Positions 9,109 to 18,211 of a DNA stretch of 64,000 nt are shown in pieces. The stretch's first letter is position 1, and every line of letters starts with the position of its first letter. The notes beneath the pieces were generated by a model. That model did no database searches, was not told the DNA's origin, and saw only the letters and a list, made by a program, of their open reading frames with translations. Origin of the DNA: Lachnospiraceae bacterium (lineage in GTDB: Bacteria > Bacillota > Clostridia > Lachnospirales > Lachnospiraceae). The DNA lies in assembly GCA_024697595.1 (NCBI GenBank), contig JAILFK010000051.1:1-64000 (forward strand), written 5' to 3'. Both the position numbers and the translations under genes were made by a program.

Positions 9109-9152
9109 AATGCCCCGGACCTAGAGTAATCTAAGTTCAGGGCACTTTTTTA
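9109..9152 (+). terminator. terminator of the glycosyltransferase gene
   Basis: TGCCC at 9111-9115 pairs with GGGCA at 9140-9144, with an inner GAC/GTTC extension and a loop of about 14 nt. It is followed by CTTTTTTAT. Confidence 0.6.
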
Positions 9153-9251
9153 TGTAATACACCAAATCAAGTAACTATGAAATTTTCCAAATTCTCACAA
9201 CAAATTCAAAGATTTCTTATTTCATCCTCAAATCTGTATTTCCAATATATA

Positions 9252-9536
9252 TTAGATTACATTCAAAAGTAATCGATCTCTATCCTGATAATTTAAGCCT
9301 TTAATGCTTCTTCTAGCTTTAACATAAAGATTTCTATTGATAGATATAACGCACACCTCGCTGGCGCCATTGTATTCGTCTCTTTTGTAAAATGGTATTC
9401 TCTTCCAATTCATAGTAAATGGAATAGATTCCTCCAAAAGTAATTTAGTAGTATGTCTACTCACAATTCTATTGGTTGTGCGACAAAGCACTACATCCTT
9501 ATCAACATGCTTATCAAGCTTAGGTGTTCTGTTCAT
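9252..9536 (-). CDS. small basic protein, possibly DUF2007-like
   Basis: A 94-residue protein starting MNRTPKLDKHVDKD. The start is chosen because AAGGAGAG lies five bases before this ATG; the longer open frame upstream has no ribosome site. The order of elements (VVLCRTTNRI, then KLLLEESIPFTM, then EVCVISINRNLYVKARRSI) resembles DUF2007 'putative signal-transducing' domains. In those, a short strand, a helix ending in gIP and a final strand-helix form a small ferredoxin-like fold. That match is by eye and tentative. It is monocistronic, between two terminators. Its function is unknown. Confidence 0.6.
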   Translation of the reverse strand: MNRTPKLDKHVDKDVVLCRTTNRIVSRHTTKLLLEESIPFTMNWKRIPFYKRDEYNGASEVCVISINRNLYVKARRSIKGLNYQDRDRLLLNVI

Positions 9537-9680
9537 CCAAACTCTCCTTAACCCCTTTAGAATCAGCGTTCTAGCGCAACTCCTCGATATAATATATATT
9601 ATCATATATGATAACTTTAGGCAAGAATTTTTCTCATTAAATCTCTATTTTTTAGCCTGAATTTTTAAGCTTTTTATAGT

Positions 9681-9719
9681 AAAAAAATCGAGGAAACTGC
9701 AATTTGCAATTTCCTCGAT
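9681..9719 (-). terminator. terminator of the membrane-anchored GH3 gene
   Basis: ATCGAGGAAA (9687-9696) and TTTCCTCGAT (9710-9719) pair over 10 bp. On the minus strand the stem is followed by seven T residues (9680-9687 region). It sits 70 bp after the GH3 stop. Confidence 0.8.
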
Positions 9720-9788
9720 CCTTTAATTATATACGCTTTTAAAAACTAATATATAACTTCTAATTAACTCTCTCTCCAAACTCACATA

Positions 9789-12700
9789 TTACTCAGCGAA
9801 TTTCATCTGACTTGTCTTAGACTCATCGATAAGAGCTGTTCTAGCAGCTCCATACATCTCCCAGAATGCTTCCTTCTCAGTCATCTCTCCACCTGGAAGT
9901 TCTACTGGATAACTAATGCTCTCATCATCTGTATCATAAGATAAGTTAAATCCGCCTGCATCTGAATATCCGTTATAGATAATTCTTGTAGCCTCTGCTA
10001 ATTCACACTTTGTGAAACCATCTGTTGAATCACCCATTGTGTACTCACCGAAGCATGTTATTGTAGTATTACCCATCAACATACTATAAGCATACATAGC
10101 CTGTGTATTTGTAAGTTTATATGTACCATCTTCGTATAATGTCAACTCATACTCATTGTAATCAGATCCGCCATATTGATTTTCTGTAACTTCACCAAAT
10201 ACATATACATTTTGAATTGTAGCTGAGCCTGAACCACCGCCACCAATTAATTTGCTGCCAAATATACCTGCTACCAAACTAATGATAACTGCAATTATAA
10301 CTATCGCTACTACTTTACTCTTCTTCACGATATCATCTCCTTCCTCTTCTTCCTCCTTTGGAAGAGTCTTTAGATAAGCTGCATGCGCCATCAATGTCTT
10401 GATAAGTTTAATCAATACAAGTATAGCCACTACAACATCTAAGATAATAAGTGCAATCTCCCATAATGGTTTGCTTTCCTTAACTGTTCCATCTTCAGAT
10501 ACACCATCCATTGCATTTGAAGTACTAACAGCATAAACTACATTCTTAGCTGCTCTTTGAACATTGTTCATTACTGTTGCATTAGATGTCCAATCCTTGG
10601 TTGAACCATCCTCTTCCTTATACTTGCTCATATCCCAATATCCGCTATTGGTATTGAGCCATAAATCTGTTCCTGCAGAAAGTCCTGAGATAATATCCTG
10701 ATAGAACATCTCTGCTACTGAAGCCTGATCAGTGATAACCACACCTTCAAAGCCCCACTCATTTCTCAAGATATTTGTAACAAGTCCCTTGTGTGCGCCT
10801 GCCCATTTAGCACCCGCGCGGCTCATGGCATCCATCATACCGTTTGTCTTACCAATTCTAACAGCACCTTCAAATCCCTTGAGGTAAATTTCTCTGGCTG
10901 CTTGCTCATTAGTAAATATAGCACCACCATATCTGTTAGTTTCCTGATCATTTAATGCGAAGTGCTTAGCATATGTAAGTACACCAGCTGAACGTGTTCC
11001 AATAATTTCATGTCCAGCCATCTGTCCTGAAAGGAATCCATCCTCTGAGAAATACTCAAAGTTTCTTCCTGAATATGGACTTCTGTGGATGTTAACTCCT
11101 GGCGCATACCATCCTGCGACACCTGTGTTTACAGAATCAACACCAATCATCTCACCCATTTGCTGAATCAAATCTACATTCCATGTAGAAGCCAAAACAA
11201 CTTCAACTGGATATGAAGTAGCACTCTGGCCACCTACCAAAGAACTAGAAATTCCTGAAGGGCCATCCTTATCCTGTGTTCCAGGCAATCCAATTGCATC
11301 CACCTGAATTGTTGCATATCCACCCTGTCGAACCAATTGCATTGCTCTGTCAGCTGACATTGCCTGAACTAACTCATCCCAAACAGGATCATCATATTCA
11401 CTACCTACTGCAGTTGAAACCTTCTTGTCTGTAGCTACATCCCACTTAGGTTGCTCAGATGTAGCATTTGTCACTTCATCACTTCTATCCCATTTCAAAT
11501 CATTAAGTAATGCATCTGGAGCTGTCCATTTACCATTCTGATATGTTGTAGGATATGTACCTGTCCAATCATTTCTTGAAAGATACTTAAAACTATTATC
11601 ATAGTAAGTAACATCCACATCATCTAACTGGTTTGTAATCGCCTCTCCAGTCTCTTCTGATGTAGCATAAGTTGTTGTATCAAGAGCAGCAACATTGGCC
11701 TTGGATGTCATATCCGCCTTACCATCAGCATCCATTCCATTTGCTGTAGTAAAGCCTTTTGCTGCCAAAATATTGTTTGTAGCCTCGTGAGCATCAGATG
11801 CCGCTGTAAAATAGTAATCTCCAGCATCAACAATGTATGTCTTCGCACCCTTGCTGTCATATGCCTTCATACATTCCTTATCAACAGTAACCTTTACTGT
11901 CTCTTCACTACCAGCTTCAATCTGATTTGTCTTTGCAAAACCAACAAGTTCTACTGCAGATTTTTCAATACCATTAGCCTTGTCATAATCTGTGTATGGT
12001 GACTGCATATAAATTTGAACTACATCCTTACCAGCAACATCACCAGTATTCTTTACTTTTACAGAAACCTCAAATGAGTCTTCCTTTTCTTCAACACTGT
12101 AATCTGACCATTCAAAATCAGTGTAAGATAAACCATAACCAAATGGGAATTGAACTGTTGTTGAATAGTTGTAATCCCCTGCGTTGCCTGTGCCCATAAC
12201 AACGTCTTCATAGCGTGTCTCGTAGTAACGATATCCTACATAAATACCCTCTTGATATACGAGATATTTATTGTATACATCATTACCATCCTTGTCCTGC
12301 TTTCTAACACTATTTACAATGTCATAATCTCCAAGGTTTACATTGGCAGGAGCACTTACCGAATCATAGGCATATGTATCTGGAAGATGTCCTGAGAAGT
12401 TAGTGTTTCCAACCAACGCCTCTGGAATAGCCTTGATACCTGTCTGACCAACACCTCCAACCCATACGCATCCCTTTACATTTGCGTACGCTGGATCATC
12501 TAAGAAATCCAACTCCATAGCATTGTTTGCATTAAGCAATACAACTACATCGTCAAAATTCTTGCAAGCAAGTGTCAACATATCAAGCTCATTTTGATCT
12601 AACTCAAGATATTTCGCGCCTGATTCCAATGGCTCTCTTGGAAGATCAGCAGACTCTCCACCACTTCGTCCGATACATACAATAGCTGCATCGTTATAAT

Positions 12701-13208
12701 CTGCAAAACTCTTCTTTACGTCATCTGTGTAAACAGAAACAGGAACTTCATTTACCTCAAAGTCCCCTTCTCCTGTCTCATCTGGAACCGCTTTACGATA
12801 TTCTTTTCCTGCACCGCTATCGTAGAAATCCCAAAGCGTTTCATTGACACTAAACCCTGACTCCTCAAATGCTTCCCTTAAGTTAGCAACAGAGTTGGTA
12901 TCAACTTCACCAGAACCAGAACCGCCGTATACAAAATCCACGGAATCCTGACCAAATAGAGAGACTTTTGCTCCTTCTGAAAGTGGTAATCCACCATCAT
13001 TTTTCAGAAGAACCATTCCTTCTTCCTCAATTCTCTGACACAGTTCTTCAGATTCCTCTGTAGAAACCGTACCCGAACCACTTGTATAAACAGTGATCAA
13101 ATCCTTGTATGTATAAGCAAAATAATTACCAATACACAAAGCAACCACCAATACTGCACATACGACATAAGTAATCATAGCTTTTGTCGTACTAAATGGT
13201 TTCTTCAT
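9789..13208 (-). CDS. membrane-anchored, domain-swapped GH3 beta-glycosidase with C-terminal extra domain
   Basis: A 1139-residue GH3 protein with the two GH3 domains in reversed order. An N-terminal TM (about 12-33) is followed by the GH3 C-type domain (YGGSGSGEVD and IGRSGGESADLP, which carries the probable acid/base Glu). Then come the Fn3-like part (FPFGYGLSYTDF) and the TIM barrel. The barrel shows KDGPSG, GRNFEYFSED and KHFALNDQE, with nucleophile Asp in VVITDQAS, where TDW is usual. Two more TMs and a Gly-rich linker lead to a 180-residue C-terminal domain of unknown role. The catalytic part should lie outside the cell. The start follows AAAGGAGGG; an inverted repeat covers this site. 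It lies downstream of the LytTR two-component genes. Confidence 0.85.
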   Translation of the reverse strand: MKKPFSTTKAMITYVVCAVLVVALCIGNYFAYTYKDLITVYTSGSGTVSTEESEELCQRIEEEGMVLLKNDGGLPLSEGAKVSLFGQDSVDFVYGGSGSGEVDTNSVANLREAFEESGFSVNETLWDFYDSGAGKEYRKAVPDETGEGDFEVNEVPVSVYTDDVKKSFADYNDAAIVCIGRSGGESADLPREPLESGAKYLELDQNELDMLTLACKNFDDVVVLLNANNAMELDFLDDPAYANVKGCVWVGGVGQTGIKAIPEALVGNTNFSGHLPDTYAYDSVSAPANVNLGDYDIVNSVRKQDKDGNDVYNKYLVYQEGIYVGYRYYETRYEDVVMGTGNAGDYNYSTTVQFPFGYGLSYTDFEWSDYSVEEKEDSFEVSVKVKNTGDVAGKDVVQIYMQSPYTDYDKANGIEKSAVELVGFAKTNQIEAGSEETVKVTVDKECMKAYDSKGAKTYIVDAGDYYFTAASDAHEATNNILAAKGFTTANGMDADGKADMTSKANVAALDTTTYATSEETGEAITNQLDDVDVTYYDNSFKYLSRNDWTGTYPTTYQNGKWTAPDALLNDLKWDRSDEVTNATSEQPKWDVATDKKVSTAVGSEYDDPVWDELVQAMSADRAMQLVRQGGYATIQVDAIGLPGTQDKDGPSGISSSLVGGQSATSYPVEVVLASTWNVDLIQQMGEMIGVDSVNTGVAGWYAPGVNIHRSPYSGRNFEYFSEDGFLSGQMAGHEIIGTRSAGVLTYAKHFALNDQETNRYGGAIFTNEQAAREIYLKGFEGAVRIGKTNGMMDAMSRAGAKWAGAHKGLVTNILRNEWGFEGVVITDQASVAEMFYQDIISGLSAGTDLWLNTNSGYWDMSKYKEEDGSTKDWTSNATVMNNVQRAAKNVVYAVSTSNAMDGVSEDGTVKESKPLWEIALIILDVVVAILVLIKLIKTLMAHAAYLKTLPKEEEEEGDDIVKKSKVVAIVIIAVIISLVAGIFGSKLIGGGGSGSATIQNVYVFGEVTENQYGGSDYNEYELTLYEDGTYKLTNTQAMYAYSMLMGNTTITCFGEYTMGDSTDGFTKCELAEATRIIYNGYSDAGGFNLSYDTDDESISYPVELPGGEMTEKEAFWEMYGAARTALIDESKTSQMKFAE

Positions 13209-13215
13209 ACTAAAA

Positions 13216-13265
13216 CCCTCCTTTTCTATTAGTATTATAATTATTACACTAACAAAAAAGGAGGG
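13216..13265 (-). promoter_or_regulatory. inverted repeat masking the GH3 ribosome binding site, with internal -10 box
   Basis: CCCTCCTTTT (13216-13225) and AAAAGGAGGG (13256-13265) are a perfect 10-bp inverted repeat, reinforced by TTAGT/ACTAA inside. On the minus strand the proximal arm is the GH3 Shine-Dalgarno. TATAAT on the minus strand at 13239-13234 would start transcripts after the distal arm. Read-through transcripts from the kinase gene would therefore fold and hide the SD, while transcripts from the local promoter would not. Confidence 0.5.
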
Positions 13266-13302
13266 CTTAAACAATCACTTTGGCACAGATGGAACAAAAA
13301 TG

Positions 13303-14694
13303 TCACAACGTGTTTTTTTCTTTTTCTCTCAACTCATAAAGCCTCAAAAACTCTGGTGGCATAGGCAATAAAATCTGCAATTTGAATGTATTATCATCCA
13401 CATCACAAACCAAAGAACCACCATATTTTTTAGCAATGTGAGCCATAGATTTCATACCATATCCATGATAAGCCTTGTTTTTCTTTATACTTCTTGGCAA
13501 ATCCCCCGAGAATTCAAGAGGACGTTCATAATAATTTTCAGTCTGAATACTAAGAAAATCTCCCACAGATTTTATAGTCATACTGATCACTCGCTTGTTC
13601 TCATCCTTAAATTTACTTACAGTCTCTATGGCATTGTCCAAGGCATTGCCCAAAAGCGCATATATATCTAATGTACTCATAAAATCCAGATAACTGGCAT
13701 CACAGATACAAGAAAGTCTAATATTTCTCTTCTCGCAATTCAGACTTTTTTCAGAAAGAATAGTGTCCACAACCTCATTTCCTGTATTAAGTACAGAATC
13801 ATAAATATCTATGGCTCTATCTAACTCATCAATATAATTTTTTCTCTCGCTGGCATCAACATTTTCTAGCGCTCTTATCTGATGTTTTAGGTCATGACAC
13901 TTGCGATTAATAACCTCGATATTTTCTTTTGACAACTCATATTGACGTTTTCTCTCATATAATAATTGCTCAATAATACCCTTTTCTCTATTCAAACCAC
14001 TTATCTGACACATAGCATAGCCAACACCTAATACAAGCATACACATAAAAGCATCAACTGCTGCCCCTAAATAATTAATCGAATCATAATTGAGCTGTCC
14101 CATGGTAAATATTGTCTGGCACATGAAAGCGCAAGCAACAATAGCTGCAAACATAATCAATGCCAACATAATATTTTTAGGTTTATCTTCCAATAAATAG
14201 TCATCTAATGCTCTGAAATTTTTACTAATATATCGATATACTGCAATATAAAAAATCGCCGAACTTCCTACACACACAAACACATACAAAGGCACGTGAG
14301 TCTCTAGAGTAGGCCATATTCCCTTTGCCAAAACTTCATTTACCACAACAAACTCAAGATGTTGCATAGCATACCCCGCCGCACATAAAAATAATGTATC
14401 TGCTTTTGTTAAATCGTAGCAAGTATACAAGGACATTGCCGCCATCAAAGTCAGTAAAACATACCATCCCGCATGAACAAAAACCGCAGTAAAATTCATT
14501 TCTGTAAATGTAAAATTATCCAACACAAGCTTCGGATACATGCAAGACAAAAAAGTAAGAATAACAACTGATACAACTAATTTCTGCCTGAATCTATCTC
14601 TTTTCTTTGTAAATATTGTGGCAAATATATTGACAGCTGCCAAAAGTTCCCATATAAATCGTATTTCTTCTATATATTTAACTACTTCCTCCAT
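13303..14694 (-). CDS. GHKL-type sensor histidine kinase (AgrC/LytS-like)
   Basis: A 463-residue membrane sensor with about six or seven hydrophobic helices in the first 220 residues. A short coiled coil (LLYERKRQYELSKENIEVI) precedes the HDLKHQIRALE box carrying the phospho-accepting His. The N box LLGNALDNAIE and the GYGMKSMAHIAKKYGG ATP-lid segment identify the GHKL ATPase. It lacks PAS or HAMP domains. I chose ATG 14694 with GGAGTGGAGAT upstream; a GTG 33 bp further out overlaps the regulator stop. It starts 23 bp after the response regulator ends, so they form one operon. AgrC-like kinases often sense peptides, but the ligand here is unknown. Confidence 0.85.
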   Translation of the reverse strand: MEEVVKYIEEIRFIWELLAAVNIFATIFTKKRDRFRQKLVVSVVILTFLSCMYPKLVLDNFTFTEMNFTAVFVHAGWYVLLTLMAAMSLYTCYDLTKADTLFLCAAGYAMQHLEFVVVNEVLAKGIWPTLETHVPLYVFVCVGSSAIFYIAVYRYISKNFRALDDYLLEDKPKNIMLALIMFAAIVACAFMCQTIFTMGQLNYDSINYLGAAVDAFMCMLVLGVGYAMCQISGLNREKGIIEQLLYERKRQYELSKENIEVINRKCHDLKHQIRALENVDASERKNYIDELDRAIDIYDSVLNTGNEVVDTILSEKSLNCEKRNIRLSCICDASYLDFMSTLDIYALLGNALDNAIETVSKFKDENKRVISMTIKSVGDFLSIQTENYYERPLEFSGDLPRSIKKNKAYHGYGMKSMAHIAKKYGGSLVCDVDDNTFKLQILLPMPPEFLRLYELREKEKNTL

Positions 14695-14716
14695 ATCTCC
14701 ACTCCATTTAGAAATT

Positions 14717-15448
14717 TTAAATTCCACCTACATATTTAGCAAAGGCTTCCATAAACTCATTTTTCTTATTTCGGCTAATAGGAATATAATCATCCCCCAC
14801 AACCACATCGTTTCCTCTAATTGCCTTAACATATGCTAAATTTATAAGATAACTTTGATTACATCTGCAGAAATTTTTATCAGATAAACTTTTTTCTAAT
14901 TCTTTCATTACACCACGTACTTCATATTTCCCGCCCACAGTATAATAATGCAGATAATGTCGAACCACCTCAATATAATATATATCTGATATAGAGATAG
15001 GAATTTTACCCTCTGTGGTGTTAAGCATTATCTGATGCTTAGTATTTCTCTCAATATATCTGGTAGCCTTATTAATTTTCATCTTGAAATCTTCATAGGT
15101 AATAGGCTTTAAGACATAATCGATAGCCTCAACAGAGTATCCATGAATAGCATATTGCGCCATATTGGTTATAAACATTATAATGACATTTTTATCTCGC
15201 TCTCTGATTCTCCTAGCAGTTTCAATACCATCAATTCCCGGCATTTCCACATCCAATAGGATCATATCATAAGCCAGATATCCATCAGCTTCATCCTCTT
15301 TTTTCTCATAAAAAGACTGTAAAAAACTCTCCCCACTAGAAAATTCTTCCATATCAACATTGACAGAATTTTCTTTTTGATAACGACATAAAAATTCTAT
15401 TATCTGATCAGTCATATTTTTCTCGTCATCCACAATGGCCACTCGCAT
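14717..15448 (-). CDS. LytTR-family response regulator
   Basis: A 243-residue regulator. Residues 1-120 are a receiver domain with the acidic DDE pocket (IVDDEKN), phospho-acceptor Asp in MILLDVEMPGIDG, switch Thr in MFITNMAQ and Lys in YVLKPITYED. Residues 145-240 are a LytTR DNA-binding domain (IYYIEVVRHYLHYYT and NFCRCNQSYLINLAYV). LytTR proteins bind direct repeats near promoters. The start follows AAGAGGAT. It heads an operon with the kinase and lies between two GH3 genes, with a terminator at 15515-15545 separating it from the upstream one. Control of the downstream membrane GH3 is plausible but not shown. Confidence 0.92.
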   Translation of the reverse strand: MRVAIVDDEKNMTDQIIEFLCRYQKENSVNVDMEEFSSGESFLQSFYEKKEDEADGYLAYDMILLDVEMPGIDGIETARRIRERDKNVIIMFITNMAQYAIHGYSVEAIDYVLKPITYEDFKMKINKATRYIERNTKHQIMLNTTEGKIPISISDIYYIEVVRHYLHYYTVGGKYEVRGVMKELEKSLSDKNFCRCNQSYLINLAYVKAIRGNDVVVGDDYIPISRNKKNEFMEAFAKYVGGI

Positions 15449-15514
15449 ATTTACTATCCTCTTTTGTAACTTCCTATTCCCTACTAAAACGACAATATAT
15501 AGTACTAATAATAC

Positions 15515-15545
15515 ACAAAAAAACGGAGATCTGTCTAGACCTCCG
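15515..15545 (-). terminator. terminator of the cytoplasmic GH3 gene
   Basis: CGGAG (15524-15528) and CTCCG (15541-15545) plus inner TCT/AGA pairs form the stem. On the minus strand it is followed by seven T residues. It isolates this GH3 from the two-component operon. Confidence 0.75.
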
Positions 15546-15622
15546 CCCTATAATTTAAATATATTCTAACCCATGCTTTTTTACTATGAATCACTAATTT
15601 AAAAATCATTTTTTAATGAAAT

Positions 15623-18058
15623 TTATTGATTTCCTGCAAGTTTTTTTGCCATAGCAAGAACTCTAGAAGCATTAATTTTCACCTGCTCTTCACTTAATTC
15701 ATTTGCAAGCAAAGCTGACTTTAAATCATCGTAGTCTTTCTTTCCTCCTGGCATAAACAAATCGCCGCCTGCCATTGCTACAAATCTAGATCTAGAATTT
15801 CTATGTATTGACTCCTTCATCTCCGCAAGAGATACAATCCAGTCAGTCATTACAATTCCTTCAAATCCATATTCGCATCTCAAAATATCCTCAATAAGAC
15901 CTCTGTGCTCTGCGGCATGCTGTCCATTTACCAGGTTATACGCTGTCATAACTGCATGAGGCTGAGAATTTCTTACACAGATTCCAAATCCTCTAGTGTA
16001 AATCTCCCTTAAAGCACGCTCTGACATAATACTGTCATTACAGTAACGATTCAACTCTTTATTGTTTGCTGCATAATGCTTTATTGTAGTTCCACATCCA
16101 GGATGGGCCTGTACACCATTTGTAAGAGCTGCTGCCATCACTCCTGAAATAAATGGATCCTCTGAAAAATATTCAAAATTTCGACCACAACGAATCGATC
16201 TGTGAATATTCAAGGCTGGAGCCAACCATAAATTAACTCCGAACATCTCCATCTCCTGGCCCACAATATCACCATACTCTTTAGCAAGCTCCACATTAAA
16301 AGACTGGGCAATAGCAAAACCTATTGGAATAGCAGTACAATATTGATGCTTTATCTCTGTTCCAACCTTTGGTTTTGCGGAACTTGAAACTGTATTAATA
16401 ATGAACTTAGTAGATTCAGGAACAAAGTCCATAACACTTTCTGGCAATGAACCATTTCCCACTACATGTTTACCTTTTTTATCTTCAAAATAATCCCTGG
16501 CAATTCTAAGACCAGCAGGTCCATCAGCCATGGTAAGCACTGGAAAATCTGAACTCACAAAGGAAGATGTCTCTCCAGCAGAACCACAAACCTTACTGCC
16601 GGCATTTCCTATTATAGATGACATAGCTCCCTTTTTAGGATTAAATCCACCAATGGTAAGAAGGGCTGCCTTGTTTATGCCTAAAGCTTCTATCTCAGGA
16701 AGTATCTCATACTCCTTGTCATATCCAACTGTCTCTGTGGCAAACGCATTTACGTCCAAGGATAATCTCACTGCCTCTGCTGGAATTTCAACATTCACTA
16801 CTGTAGATTTCAAATCTTCGAAGTCAGGAGCCTCTAACACATTTTTCGCCTTCATAACCGTTACAGTTGATTCCAGATTCAACGCAGCTACAATACTTGT
16901 ATTTACGCTGTCATTTCCCAATCGAAGCACATAGTCTCCAGCCTCCAAAATATATGAAGCACTCTCTTCATCATAGGAGGTGAAATATTTCATATCGTAC
17001 TCTATTTCAACTTGCTGCTTCTCTCCTGGTTGCAATAAGGATGTCTTGGCAAAGCCTACCAAATCTTGATAAGACTTATCCAATTTGCCAATAGGTGCTG
17101 ACTGATACAATTGAACAACTTCTTTTCCAGGCTTATCACCAACATTTTCCACAGTAGCCTTGACTGTGACAATGCTTTTATCAACCTTCACATCGTCAAA
17201 ATCAGTCTTAAACTCTGTGTAAGATAATCCATATCCAAATGGGAAGATTGCTTTTTTATCAAAACTATCAAAATATCTATATCCCACATAGATTCCTTCT
17301 CTATATCTAGTTTCATTGATATCTTCAAAGTCATCCATTGGGAAATAATCTTCATATGTAGCCCAGGTTGTAGCCAACTTTCCTGAAGGATTTTGCTTAC
17401 CTAAAAGCACATCAGCAAGACCTGTACCTGTATCAACCCCCAACTGGGATAGCAAAAGAATATTTTTCACATCCTTTACATCAGTTAAATCTACTACACC
17501 ACCTACATTTAAGACCAACATAAATCTCTCATATCGATCATTCAATGTAAGAATATCTCTTTTCTCTGTAGCGGAAAGTTTTATCTCACCAGTCTTTACC
17601 GGTCTATCATTTCCCTCACCTGAGATTCTCGATAACACATAAATACATGCATCACCCTTTTCTCTCATCTCAATATTGTACTCAGGTTCAGTCATCACCT
17701 TACCCATACTGTACAAGAGGCTATTCATATGAGCTTCTTTCGCTCTTTTCTTTATATCTTCCACGAACTCTTTTTTCGCTTTTTCTGTGATTATTCCATA
17801 CTCATCCAGCCAATTTCCGGTAACCACTTCAAACCCAGCATTTTTCAATCCTTCCTCGATAGTTATTGAATAATGAGAGTTTACTTCTCCCGATCCTGTA
17901 CCACCTTTTATGGTCTTTCTAACACCACTACCATAGGCTGCAATCTTACAAGGCTTGTCCAATGGAAATTTGCCATCCTTTTTCAATAGCACCATGCATT
18001 CTCCCAATGAAGATGCCACTTTTTCTGTATGCAATTTCTCATAGTCCAAAAGTTCCAT
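15623..18058 (-). CDS. cytoplasmic domain-swapped GH3 beta-glycosidase
   Basis: An 811-residue GH3 enzyme without signal peptide or TM. As in the other swapped forms, the GH3 C-type domain comes first (LGECMVLLKKDGKFPL, GGTGSGEVN, and SRISGEGNDRP with the probable acid/base Glu). The Fn3-like PFGYGLSYTEF follows, and the TIM barrel comes last (ADGPAGLRIAR, NIHRSIRCGRNFEYFSED, KHYAANNKELNR). The nucleophile Asp is in IVMTDWIV, with the usual Trp after it. It would hydrolyse imported beta-glucosides or xylosides; specificity is unknown. GGAGGAG six bases before ATG 18058 fixes the start; the ATG 21 bp upstream has no SD. It is monocistronic. Confidence 0.88.
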   Translation of the reverse strand: MELLDYEKLHTEKVASSLGECMVLLKKDGKFPLDKPCKIAAYGSGVRKTIKGGTGSGEVNSHYSITIEEGLKNAGFEVVTGNWLDEYGIITEKAKKEFVEDIKKRAKEAHMNSLLYSMGKVMTEPEYNIEMREKGDACIYVLSRISGEGNDRPVKTGEIKLSATEKRDILTLNDRYERFMLVLNVGGVVDLTDVKDVKNILLLSQLGVDTGTGLADVLLGKQNPSGKLATTWATYEDYFPMDDFEDINETRYREGIYVGYRYFDSFDKKAIFPFGYGLSYTEFKTDFDDVKVDKSIVTVKATVENVGDKPGKEVVQLYQSAPIGKLDKSYQDLVGFAKTSLLQPGEKQQVEIEYDMKYFTSYDEESASYILEAGDYVLRLGNDSVNTSIVAALNLESTVTVMKAKNVLEAPDFEDLKSTVVNVEIPAEAVRLSLDVNAFATETVGYDKEYEILPEIEALGINKAALLTIGGFNPKKGAMSSIIGNAGSKVCGSAGETSSFVSSDFPVLTMADGPAGLRIARDYFEDKKGKHVVGNGSLPESVMDFVPESTKFIINTVSSSAKPKVGTEIKHQYCTAIPIGFAIAQSFNVELAKEYGDIVGQEMEMFGVNLWLAPALNIHRSIRCGRNFEYFSEDPFISGVMAAALTNGVQAHPGCGTTIKHYAANNKELNRYCNDSIMSERALREIYTRGFGICVRNSQPHAVMTAYNLVNGQHAAEHRGLIEDILRCEYGFEGIVMTDWIVSLAEMKESIHRNSRSRFVAMAGGDLFMPGGKKDYDDLKSALLANELSEEQVKINASRVLAMAKKLAGNQ

Positions 18059-18211
18059 TTTCCGCTCCTCCAAACTCATTAATATAAAATTTTTCCATCC
18101 TATTTTATATAATATATTTGGTTCTAAAAAAATCCGATAAATTTTTAGTTTTTATTTCAGAAAATCAACTCAATTCACTATTTTGATATAAAAATATACA
18201 TTTTTTAACAT

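Noticed and set aside
16530..16934. A 134-codon plus-strand open frame within the cytoplasmic GH3 gene
   Set aside because: No SD and no family features; it is the antisense shadow of a conserved enzyme.
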